A stretch of 64,000 nucleotides of DNA from Rebecca billardiae RCC1528 (lineage: Eukaryota; Haptophyta). This document shows, in pieces, positions 1 through 9,449 of this stretch. The stretch spans positions 62,001 through 126,000 of the forward strand of contig OZ251252.1 in the NCBI GenBank assembly GCA_965240325.2, read 5' to 3'. Numbering within the stretch: position 1 is the first letter of the stretch; each line of letters begins with the position of its first letter. The notes beneath the pieces are model-generated. The model worked only from the letters and a program-made list of their open reading frames with translations, searched no databases and was not told where the DNA came from. The translations under genes were made by a program, and so were the position numbers.

Positions 1-356
1 GCGCGCCGCGCGGGCGTGCAGCGCAAGGCGCTGTACGAGCAGGCCAAGGCCGCGCTCGCAGACGACCAGACCGCCGCCGGGCTCGAGGCGCTCGAGCAGA
101 AGCTGCGCCACTACGAGAGCACCGTGTTCATGCTGCAGGAGTACGTGCACGCAAAGGTGCGCAGCGCCGCGCGGCGGGGTGGTGCGCGGCGCGGCGCGCG
201 GCGCGGCCTCGCTCACGCGCGCGCGTCCCGGTGGTGGCCTGCTCGGCGGCGCGCGCGCAGGGCCGCGAGTCCGACTTTGCGACCCTCAAGGGTGACTGCG
301 AGAACATGCTTGGCACCATCAACCGCACCGCGCTGCTCGTCATGCGCGACCGCTAG
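1..356 (+). CDS. IFT74: IFT74 homologue, 3' end (partial)
   Basis: Last two exons of an intraflagellar transport protein 74-like gene, cut by the window edge. IFT74 is a coiled-coil subunit of the IFT-B core that binds tubulin together with IFT81 and is needed for cilia/flagella. Exon 1..156 is open in frame 1 and encodes a coiled-coil stretch (EALEQKLRHYESTVFMLQEY, then VHAK). The donor is GTGCGC at 157 and the acceptor is GCGCAG ending at 260. Exon 261..356 encodes GRESDFATLK and then INRTALLVMRDR, ending at TAG 354-356. The spacing and the motif '(E)QKxxHxExxxFxMxEy...K(S/G)xESDyxxxK' match the C-terminus of IFT74 proteins as I remember them. The intron is phase 0 and 104 nt long. The call rests on this short C-terminal match only; no database comparison was made. 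Confidence 0.78.
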   Translation, partial: APRGRAAQGAVRAGQGRARRRPDRRRARGARAEAAPLREHRVHAAGVRARKGAQRRAAGWCAARRAARPRSRARVPVVACSAARAQGRESDFATLKGDCENMLGTINRTALLVMRDR

Positions 357-710
357 CCGCGCCCGGACGCGTGCCACAGGCATCGCCGCCTGTCACGGCG
401 CGGCGGCCTCGTTGGTCGAGCGAGTGGAGCGACCCGCGTCCCTCGCGTCGGCGTGGGCAGAGCCGGCGGCATGATGAGATGGGCAGGCTGCAGAGTGCAG
501 TCGGGTCCCCTCACGGTAATACTCCTGCTTCGGCACACATCTTTAATGAACTACTATGGTGTCAGCCCAATGACTCAAATGAGGCCTACTCCTCATCCCA
601 CCGGTATCATATATATATGGGCGTGCAGGGGTAAGGTGGTTCCCTAAAATCCCCTAGCTGTATGTGAGCCTGCCCCTGCACAGGTACAATTTTGACGGGC
701 ACATCCAATA
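357..710. other. Intergenic, IFT74 3' flank
   Basis: No convincing gene. This is the 3' flank of IFT74 up to the edge of the giant inverted repeat, and composition becomes less GC-rich towards 540-700. It has no counterpart on the far side of the right arm (8936 onward), so the palindrome boundary is close to 711. Confidence 0.5.
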
Positions 711-758
711 AGGTCTGGCGCTCTGCAGTGGCGGATGCCAGCTGAAACTGGGGCTTTT

Positions 759-869
759 GGCCCAGTTTGCGATGGCACAGTGGGGGGCTTCGCGGGTCAG
801 TAAACTGGGGAAAAGCCTCAGTTTCAGATGGCACGCGCCCACTGCGGCCGTGCCATCGCAAACTGGGCC
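759..869. repeat. 20-bp inverted repeat inside the palindrome arm
   Basis: GGCCCAGTTTGCGATGGCAC at 759-778 is the exact reverse complement of 850-869, separated by 71 bp. A third partial copy (GCCCAGTTTGCG) follows at 875-886. The same structure is present in the right arm near 8777-8887. It may be the end of an unrecognised element. Confidence 0.75.
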
Positions 870-1522
870 GAATCGCCCAGTTTGCGTGTGCACGGGGACG
901 CACTGCGGCCGGCTGCAACTTGGCTCAGCATGGGGCAGCTGTCCACAGCCCAGGCGGGGCGTCACCGCCTGCGGGCCGCCGGTGGGCAGGGCCGACGGCG
1001 TCGCAGAGCTCATGCGTGGGAGCGGCGCGTTGAGAAGGCAACCAAGGTCGAGAAGGAGGGGGCAAGGCCGGCAAGCAGCAGGGGCCACCGGTACGTTCGT
1101 ACATGCCTCCACACCGGTGCACATCACCCTTGCTCGCGGCCGTGACCTGTGCTGGCACTCACCTCATCATCGCCCACCATGCAGTGGCGGCCGAGCTAAG
1201 GCGAATACTCACAGGCACCGAACACGCATCGGCGGTGCCCACTGGTGCTGGCATGCTGTCCTCTACTTGCTGTCGGACAGCAAGCGGAGACGGCACCGCC
1301 GCAGCTGCGAGCGGGTGAGGTGCTGCTCTGCTCAGCGAGGCTGAGAGGCTGAGCACGGATCACGGATGGTGAGCCCTGGTCTCTCAACGCATCCAGGAGA
1401 GCAGTTGGTGCATAACTGTGCTCAGGCGTGCAGGACCAACCATCCGGTGCTGCTTCAAGCACCCGCGCCAACAGCGGCGGTACTCAACTCCACGCTGCTC
1501 ATGCGGCCACACAGCTGCAGGG

Positions 1523-4477
1523 ATGGTGCCACGGCGGGCGGCGGCGGTCGACGCAGCTGTCAGCTCGGCGGTGCGCGCCCGAGGGGCCTAGGCGACGAAC
1601 GCGCCGAGCGCGGTGTGGCTGCTCGCTTCGCCCAGCGCGCGCGAGCCGCTGCCATCGGGCGCTGCTGCGCCCGCGCCCAGCCGGGGCAGCAGCAGCTGCG
1701 CTCGACTCCGCGCCGAGTGCGGCGGCAGCAGCGGGGATGGTGCCACGGCGGGCGGCGGCGGTCGCTGGAGCTGGCAGCTCGGTGGTCTGCGCCCGAGGAG
1801 CCTGGGCGCTGGGCGCACCGAGCGCGGTGACGCTGCTCGCCTCGCCCAACGCGCTGGAGCCGCTGCCACCGGGCGCCGCTGCGCCCGCGCCCAGCTTGGG
1901 CAGCAGCAGCTGCGCTCGACTCCGCGCCGAGTGCGGCGGCAGCAGCAGGGATGGTGACACGGCGGGCGGCGGCGGTCGCTGGAGCTGGCAGCTCGGTGGT
2001 GCGCGCCCGAGGAGCCTGGGCGCTGGGCGCACCGAGCGCGGTGACGCTGCTCGCCTCGCCCAACGCGCTGGAGCCGCTGCCATCGGGCGCTGCTGCGCCC
2101 GCGCCCAGCCGGGGCAGCAGCAGCTGCGCTCGACTCCGCGCCGAGTGCGGCGGCAGCAGCGGGGATGGTGCCACGGCGGGCGGCGGCGGTCGCTGGAGCT
2201 GGCAGCTCGGTGGTGTGCGCCCGAGGAGCCTGGGCGCTGGGCGCACCGAGCGCGGTGACGCTGCTCGCCTCGCCCAACGCGCTGGAGCCGCTGCCACCGG
2301 GCGCCGCTGCGCCCGCGCCCAGCTTGGGCAGCAGCAGCTGCGCTCGACTCCGCGCCGAGTGCGGCGGCAGCAGCAGGGATGGTGACACGGCGGGCGGCGG
2401 CGGTCGCTGGAGCTGGCAGCTCGGTGGTGCGCGCCCGTGGAGCCTGGGCGCTGGGCGCACCGAGCGCGGTGACGCTGCTCGCCTCGCCCAACGCGCTGGA
2501 GCCGCTGCCATCGGGCGCTGCGCTGCCCGCGCCCAGCTTGGGCAGCAGCAGCTGCGCTCGACTCCGCGCCGAGTGCGGCGGCAGCAGCAGGGATGGTGCC
2601 ACGGCGGGCGGCGGCGGTCGCTGGAGCTGGCAGCTCGGTGGTGTGCGCCCGAGGAGCCTGGGCGCTGGGCGCACCGAGCGCGGTGACGCTGCTCGCCTCG
2701 CCCAACGCGCTGGAGCCGCTGCCATCGGGCGCTGCGCTGCCCGCGCCCAGCTTGGGCAGCAGCAGCTGCGCTCGACTCCGCGCCGAGTGCGGCGGCAGCA
2801 GCAGGGATGGTGCCACGGCGGGCGGCGGCGGTCGCTGGAGCTGGCAGCTCGGTGGTGTGCGCCCGAGGAGCCTGGGCGCTGGGCGCACCGAGCGCGGTGA
2901 CGCTGCTCGCCTCGCCCAGCGCGCTCGAGCCGCTGCCACCGGGCGCGGCTGCGCCCGCGCCCAGCTTGGGCAGCAGCAGCTGCGCTCGACTCCGCGCCGA
3001 GTGCGGCGGCAGCAGCAGGGATGGTGCCACGGCGGGCGGCGGCGGTCGCTGGAGCTGGCAGCTCGGTGGTGCGCGCCCGAGGAGCCTGGGCGCTGGGCGC
3101 ACCGAGCGCGGTGACGCTGCTCGCCTCGCCCAGCGCGCTGGAGCCGCTGCCATCGGGCGCTGCTGCGCCCGCGCCCAGCCGGGGCAGCAGCAGCTGCGCT
3201 CGACTCCGCGCCGAGTGCGGCGGCAGCAGCAGGGATGGTGCCACGGCGGGCGGCGGGGGTCGCTGCAGCTGAAAGCTCGTTGGTGCCTGCCCGATGGGCC
3301 TGGGCGCTGGGCGCACCGAGCGCGGTGACGCTGCTCGCCTCGCCCAGCGCGCTCGAGCCGCTGCCACCGGGCGCCGCTGCGCCCGCGCCCAGCCGGGGCA
3401 GCAGCAGCTGCGCTCGACTCCGCGCCGCGTGCGGCGGCAGCAGCAGGGATGGTGCCACGGCGGGCGGCGGCGGTCGCTGGAGCTGGCAGCTCGGTGGTGC
3501 GCGCCCGAGGAGCCTGGGCGCTGGGCGCACCGAGCGCGGTGACGCTGCTCGCCTCGCCCAGCGCGCTCGAGCCGCTGCCACCGGGCGCTGCTGCGCCCGC
3601 GCCCAGCCGGGGCAGCAGCAGCTGCGCTCGACTCCGCGCCGCGTGCGGCGGCAGCAGCAGGGATGGTGCCACGGCGGGCGGCGGCGGTCGCTGCAGCTGA
3701 AAGCTCGTTGGTGCCTGCCCGATGGGCCTGGGCGCTGGGCGCACCGAGCGCGGTGACGCTGCTCGCCTCGCCCAGCGCGCTCGAGCCGCTGCCACCGGGC
3801 GCCGCTGCGCCCGCGCCCAGCCGGGGCAGCAGCAGCTGCGCTCGACTCCGCGCCGCGTGCGGCGGCAGCAGCAGGGATGGTGCCACGGCGGGCGGCGGCG
3901 GTCGCTGCAGCTGAAAGCTCGTTGGTGCCTGCCCGATGGGCCTGGGCGCTGGGCGCACCGAGCGCGGTGACGCTGCTCGCCTCGCCCAGCGCGCTCGAGC
4001 CGCTGTCACCAGGCGCTGCTGCGCCCGCGCCCAGCCGGGGCAGCTGCAGCTGCGCTCGACTCCGCGCCGAGTGCGGCGGCAGCAGCAGGGATGGTGCCAC
4101 GGCGGGCTGTGGCAGTCGCTGGAGCTGGCAGCTCGGTGGTGCGCGCCCGAGGAGCCTGGGCGCTGGGCGCACCGAGCGCGGTGACGCTGCTCGCCTCGCC
4201 CAGCGCGCTCGAGCCGCTGCCATCGGGCGCTGCTGCGCCCGCGCCCAGCTTGGGCAGCAGCAGCTGCGCTCGACTCCGCGCCGAGTGCGGCGGCAGCAGC
4301 AGGGATGGTGACACGGCGGGCGGCGGCGGTCGCTGCAGCTGGCAGCTCGGTGGTGCGCGCCCGAGGAGCCTGGGCGCTGGGCGCACCGAGCGCGGTGACG
4401 CTGCTCGCCTCGCCCAGCGCGCTGGTGAGTCGCTGCCACCCGGCGCTGCGCTGTCTGCGCCCAGCCGGAGCAGCTGC
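1523..4477 (+). repeat. 214-bp satellite array, left (about 14 copies)
   Basis: The landmark ATGGTGCCACGGCGGGC (or ATGGTGACACGG) recurs at 1523, 1737, 1951, 2165, 2379, 2593, 2807, 3021, 3235, 3449, 3663, 3877, 4091 and 4305, exactly 214 bp apart each time. Copies differ by a handful of substitutions that mix and match, such as GCGCCGAGTGC/GCGCCGCGTGC and CTGGAGCTGGCAG/CTGCAGCTGAAAG, which is the pattern expected from unequal exchange or gene conversion. The last copy decays after about 4430. Because 214 = 3x71+1, any translation changes frame in every copy. Confidence 0.92.
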
Positions 4478-5344
4478 AGCAGCTCAGATCGTCAGCACCG
4501 TCGCGACTGCTCGGTCGATGCGTATGATGAACTAGATGAGTGACCCGCTGACTCGCTGTCAGCAGTCGCAGCCTCGCAGCGCGGCCGGCCGCCGCGTTAA
4601 CCCGCCGCGGTAAACGACCGCGCGCGGTCGGTTATTGCGGGGGCGGGGCAGCCGGTCAGAGCCGCGAGCCGAGCGGCTACTGAGTACTGTGTCATCACCG
4701 TCCGGTCTCCGACTCCGGAGTCGCGTCCCGCCGTCCGATCGGGGATATTCGGGCGATCCGGTTACGCGGACCCGATCTCCGAGGAGTTGGTCATAATGTA
4801 CTATATATATATGCAGCAGACCGACAACTGGTATAGAGGGCTCATGGCACTGCATGCGCAGCCGCAGCAGCTATATATATATATATATATATAATGCGCG
4901 CCGCTCGGTCATCGGAGCAGAGTGATGAATTCGTCTGGCGTCATCTGCGCTACTATACTTATTATAAATTCTTAGCTGCTGCGCTCAAATTCGCGCCGTC
5001 ATATTCGGAGCAGACTACGGTATTCGATGCTGATGATGATGCTGATGATGCCGATGTATCGCGCGACGACGATATAGCAGTCGTCCATATCCGCCAATAC
5101 CGGCCGGGCTGTGCTCGGCACTCCGCGACTCGCGAGTCCGGATCACCTACGGGCACGGCACTACTCCGCCCCGAGTACGACCACTGACCGTACGCCATCC
5201 GAGGCATCGGCACGGCTGGGCTGCTGCCTGCGGCCCGGCACAAGCGACTCGCTCATCTACTTCATACGCAGCGACCGAGCAGCAGTCGCAGTAATCTGCT
5301 GAGCAGCAGCAGTTAATCACCAGCCTGCTGCTGCTGCTGCCTGC
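4478..5344. other. Spacer at the centre of the giant inverted repeat
   Basis: Unpaired central segment of the palindrome, less GC-rich than the arms. It holds short TA microsatellites (about 4803-4812 and 4871-4893), a GAT/GCT-rich stretch near 5025-5060 and a CTG run near 5325-5340. No gene is recognised. Confidence 0.7.
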
Positions 5345-8114
5345 CACGACACGGCACGCGGCGTGGAGTCGAGCGCAGAGTCTGCAGCTGCCCGGGCGGT
5401 GCAGCAGCATCAGATGGCAGCGGCTCGAGCGCGGTGGGCGAGGCGAGCAGCGTCACCGCGCTCAGTGCGTCCACCGCCCAGGCCCCTGAAGCACGAACCG
5501 CCGGGGTGTCAGCTCCAGCGACCGCCGCCGGCCGCCGTGGCACCATCCCCGCTGCTGCCGCCGCACGCGGTGGGAAGTCGAGCGCAGCTGCTGCTGCCCA
5601 AGCGGGGCGCAGGCGCAGCAGCATCGGATGGCAGCGGCTCCAGCGCGCTGCGGGAAGCGAGCTACGTCACCGCGCTCGGTGCGCCAAATGCCTAGCCCCC
5701 TCGGGCGCGCACCACCGGGCTTTGAGCTCCAGCGACCGCCGCCGCCAGACGTGGCACCATCCCTGCTGCTGCTGCCGCACGCGGCGCGGAGTTGAGCGCA
5801 GCTGCTGCTGCCCCGGCTGGGCGCGGGCGCAGCAGCGCCCGATGACAGCGGCTCGAGCGCGCTGGGCGAGGCGAGCAGCGTCACCGCGCTCGGTGCGCCC
5901 AGCGCCCAGGCTCCTCGGGCGCGCACCACCGAGCTGCCAGCTCCAGCACCTGCCACAGCCCGCCGTGGCACCATCCCCGCTGCTGCCGCCGCACTCGGCG
6001 CGGAGTCGAGCGCAGCTGCTGCTGCCCAAGCTGGGCGCGGGCGCAGCAGCGCCCGATGGCAGCGGCTCGAGCGCGCTGGGCGAGGCGAGCAGCGTCACCG
6101 CGCTCGGTGCGCCCAGCGCCCAGGCTCCTCGGGCGCGCACCACCGAGCTGCCAGCTCCAGCGACTGCCACAGCCCGCCGTGGCACCATCCCTGCTGCTGC
6201 CGCCGCACTCGGCGCGGAGTCGAGCGCAGCTGCTGCTGCCCCGGCTGGGCGCGGGCGCAGCAGCGCCCGATGGCAGCGGCTCCAGCGCGTTGGGCGAGGC
6301 GAGCAGCGTCACCGCGCTCGGTGCGCCCAGCGCCCAGGCTCCTCGGGCGCGCACCACCGAGCTGCCAGCTCCAGCGACCGCCGCCGCCCGCCGTGTCACC
6401 ATCCCTGCTGCTGCCGCCGCACTCGGCGCGGAGTCGAGCGCAGCTGCTGCTGCCCAAGCTGGGCGCGGGCAGCGCAGCGCCCGATGGCAGCGGCTCCAGC
6501 GCGTTGGGCGAGGCGAGCAGCGTCACCGCGCTCGGTGCGCCCAGCGCCCAGGCCCATCGGGCAGGCACCAACGAGCTTTCAGCTGCAGCGACCGCCGCCG
6601 CCCGCCGTGGCACCATCCCTGCTGCTGCCGCCGCACGCGGCGCGGAGTCGAGCGCAGCTGCTGCTGCCCCGGCTGGGCGCGGGCGCAGCAGCGCCCGGTG
6701 GCAGCGGCTCGAGCGCGCTGGGCGAGGCGAGCAGCGTCACCGCGCTCGGTGCGCCCAGCGCCCAGGCTCCTCGGGCGCGCACCACCGAGCTGCCAGCTCC
6801 AGCAACCGCCGCCGCCCGCCGTGGCACCATCCCTGCTGCTACCGCCGCACTCGGCGCGGAGTCGAGCGCAGCTGCTGCTGCCCAAGCTGGGCGCGGGCAG
6901 CGCAGCGCCCGATGGCAGCGGCTCCAGCGCGTTGGGCGAGGCGAGCAGCGTCACCGCGCTCGGTGCGCCCAGCGCCCAGGCTCCTCGGGCGCGCACCACC
7001 GAGCTGCCAGCTCCAGCGACTGCCACCGCCCGCCGTGGCACCATCCCTGCTGCTGCCGCCGCACTCGGCGCGGAGTCGAGCGCAGCTGCAGCTGCCCCGG
7101 CTGGGCGCGGGCGCAGCAGCGCCTGGTGACAGCGGCTCGAGCGCGCTGGGCGAGGCGAGCAGCGTCACCGCGCTCGGTGCGCCCAGCGCCCAGGCCCATC
7201 GGGCAGGCACTAACGAGCTTTCAGCTGCAGCGACCGCCGCCGCCCGCCGTGGCACCATCCCTGCTGCTGCCGCCGCACGCGGCGCGGAGTCGAGCGCAGC
7301 TGCTGCTGCCCAAGCTGGGCGCGGGCGCAGCGGCGCCCGGTGGCAGCGGCTCCAGCGCGCTGGGCGAGGCGAGCAGCGTCACCGCGCTCGGTGCGCCCAG
7401 CGCCCAGGCTCCTCGGGCGCACACCACCGAGCTGCCAGCTCCAGCGACCGCCGCCGCCCGCCGTGTCACCATCCCTGCTGCTGCCGCCGCACTCGGCGCG
7501 GAGTCGAGCGCAGCTGCTGCTGCCCAAGCTGGGCGCGGGCAGCGCAGCGCCCGATGGCAGCGGCTCGAGCGCGTTGGGCGAGGCGAGCAGCGTCACCGCG
7601 CTCGGTGCGCCCAGCGCCCAGGCCCATCGGGCAGGCACCAACGAGCTGCCAGCTCCAGCGACCGCCGCCGCCCGCCGTGGCACCATCCCCGCTGCTGCCG
7701 CCGCACTCGGCGCGGAGTCGAGCGCAGCTGCTGCTGCCCCGGCTGGGCGCGGGCGCAGCGGCGCCCGGTGGCAGCGGCTCCAGCGCGCTGGGCGAGGCGA
7801 GCAGCGTCACCGCGCTCGGTGCGCCCAGCGCCCAGGCTCCTCGGGCGCGCACCACCGAGCTGCCAGCTGCAGCGACTGCCGCAGCCCGCCGTGGCACCAT
7901 CCCTGCTGCTGCCGCCGCACTCGGCGAGGAGTTGAGTACAGCTGCTGCTGCCCGCGCTGGGCGCGGGCGCAGCGGCACCCGATGGCAGCGGCTCGCGCGC
8001 GCTGGGCGAAGCGAGCAGCCACACCGCGCTCGGCGCGTTCGTCGCCTAGGCCCCTCGGGCGCGCACCGCCGAGCTGACAGCTGCGTCGACCGCCGCCGCC
8101 CGCCGTGGCACCAT
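5345..8114 (-). repeat. 214-bp satellite array, right (about 13 copies)
   Basis: The same landmark read on the minus strand (CCCGCCGTGGCACCAT on plus) falls with its ATG at 5546, 5760, 5974, 6188, 6402, 6616, 6830, 7044, 7258, 7472, 7686, 7900 and 8114, again exactly 214 bp apart. The innermost copy and the 5345-5545 end are the most diverged, as in the left array. The order of variant copies is not a mirror image of the left array. Confidence 0.92.
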
Positions 8115-8935
8115 CCCTGCAGCTGTGTGGCCGCATGAGCAGCGTGGAGTTGAGTACCGCCGCTGTTGGCGCGGGTGCTTGAAGCAGCACCGGATGGTTG
8201 GTCCTGCACGCCTGAGCACAGTTATGCACCAACTGCTCTCCTGGATGCGTTGAGAGACCAGGGCTCACCATCCGTGATCCGTGCTCAGCCTCTCAGCCTC
8301 GCTGAGCAGAGCAGCACCTCACCCGCTCGCAGCTGCGGCGGTGCCGTCTCCGCTTGCTGTCCGACAGCAAGTAGAGGACAGCATGCCAGCACCAGTGGGC
8401 ACCGCCGATGCGTGTTCGGTGCCTGTGAGTATTCGCCTTAGCTCGGCCGCCACTGCATGGTGGGCGATGATGAGGTGAGTGCCAGCACAGGTCACGGCCG
8501 CGAGCAAGGGTGATGTGCACCGGTGTGGAGGCATGTACGAACGTACCGGTGGCCCCTGCTGCTTGCCGGCCTTGCCCCCTCCTTCTCGACCTTGGTTGCC
8601 TTCTCAACGCGCTGCTCCCACGCATGAGCTCTGCGACGCCGTCGGCCCTGCCCACCGGCGGCCCGCAGGCGGTGACGCCCCGCCTGGGCTGTGGACAGCT
8701 GCCCTGTTGCCCCATGCTGAGCCAAGTTGCAGCCGGCCGCAGTGCGTCCCCGTGCACACGCAAACTGGGCGATTCGGCCCAGTTTGCGATGGCACGGCCG
8801 CAGTGGGCGCATGCCATCTGAAACTGAGGCTTTTCCCCAGTTTACTGACCCGCGAAGCCCCCCACTGTGCCATCGCAAACTGGGCCAAAAGCCCCAGTTT
8901 CAGCTGGCATCCGCCACTGCAGAGCGCCAAACCTG
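5345..8935 (-). repeat. Right arm of giant inverted repeat
   Basis: Reverse complement of the left arm. It contains about 13 copies of the 214-bp satellite and then the 0.8-kb near-identical flank, which ends at about 8935 (TTTGGCGCTCTGCAG read on the minus strand, against TCTGGCGCTCTGCAG at 714 on the plus strand). Confidence 0.88.
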
Positions 8936-9449
8936 GCTGGCACATCCCCAGGATTACCGCCTCGCATAATGAGCTTAATGAGCCTCCCCTCTGATATGAC
9001 TTGCCCCAGCTGAACGAACATGGCTCGAGATCCTGTTCAAATTTTATTGATGAAAAACACCGGCTCGCCGGGACTTCACGAGCCTCCCGCTCGCCAATTG
9101 ATGACTCTTCAAGTGATGGCCCACTCTGATATGGCTCCTTCGAAAAGGGGCCTACAGGCGAGCACGGCGGGTAAATCGGGCTCAATCAGTGCATCAAGAG
9201 TGATGGCCTCAAGCCTGCGTAGCGATTGGCCGACCGATCCGCGCACTCGCCCGAAGATGCGGAGCAAAGGCAAAGATACCCGCCTTGCTCCGCGCCGGAA
9301 CGCGGTTGTGCAAAAGCTTTGGCGACCTTCGACCCGCAGCGAACATCGCGACACAGCGCACTGCCGGCTGCTCACAACACTGCTGCCAGCTGCACCCTCT
9401 GCTCTGCGCATCCGAGCGCTACCGCTCGGCCCGCGCCGCACTCAGACAC
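8936..9449. promoter_or_regulatory. 5' flank of the RING-H2 gene
   Basis: 514 bp between the palindrome edge and the chosen start of the RING gene. No gene is recognised. The 9285-9449 stretch is open in the frame of the RING gene but has no strong reason to be coding. Small imperfect repeats (CACGAGCCTCCCGCTCG, GAGCCTCCCCTCTGATATG, CACTCTGATATGG) occur at 8980-9130. Confidence 0.4.

Larger units (their letters stand above)
711..4477 (+). repeat. Left arm of giant inverted repeat
   Basis: The sequence from about 711 to 4477 recurs in reverse complement at about 5345-8935. The outer 0.8 kb (711-1522 versus 8114-8935) is nearly identical: I see only scattered substitutions and one 8-bp insertion in the right arm (around 8701-8710, beside CCCTGTTGCCCC). 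The inner part of each arm is an array of a 214-bp satellite with different copy numbers and variant order. That argues against a simple fold-back sequencing artefact. No credible gene lies in the arm: the long open frames follow base composition, and the repeat period is not a multiple of three. Confidence 0.88.

Noticed and set aside
1560-4439. 959-codon minus-strand frame and similar long frames in the 214-bp arrays
   Set aside because: The repeat period is not a multiple of three, so each copy is read in a different frame. The frame stays open only because the satellite strand lacks stops.
711-8935. Assembly fold-back artefact explaining the palindrome
   Set aside because: The arms differ by an indel, substitutions, array copy number and variant order, so one is not a simple reverse-complement copy of the other. 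It still needs long-read confirmation.
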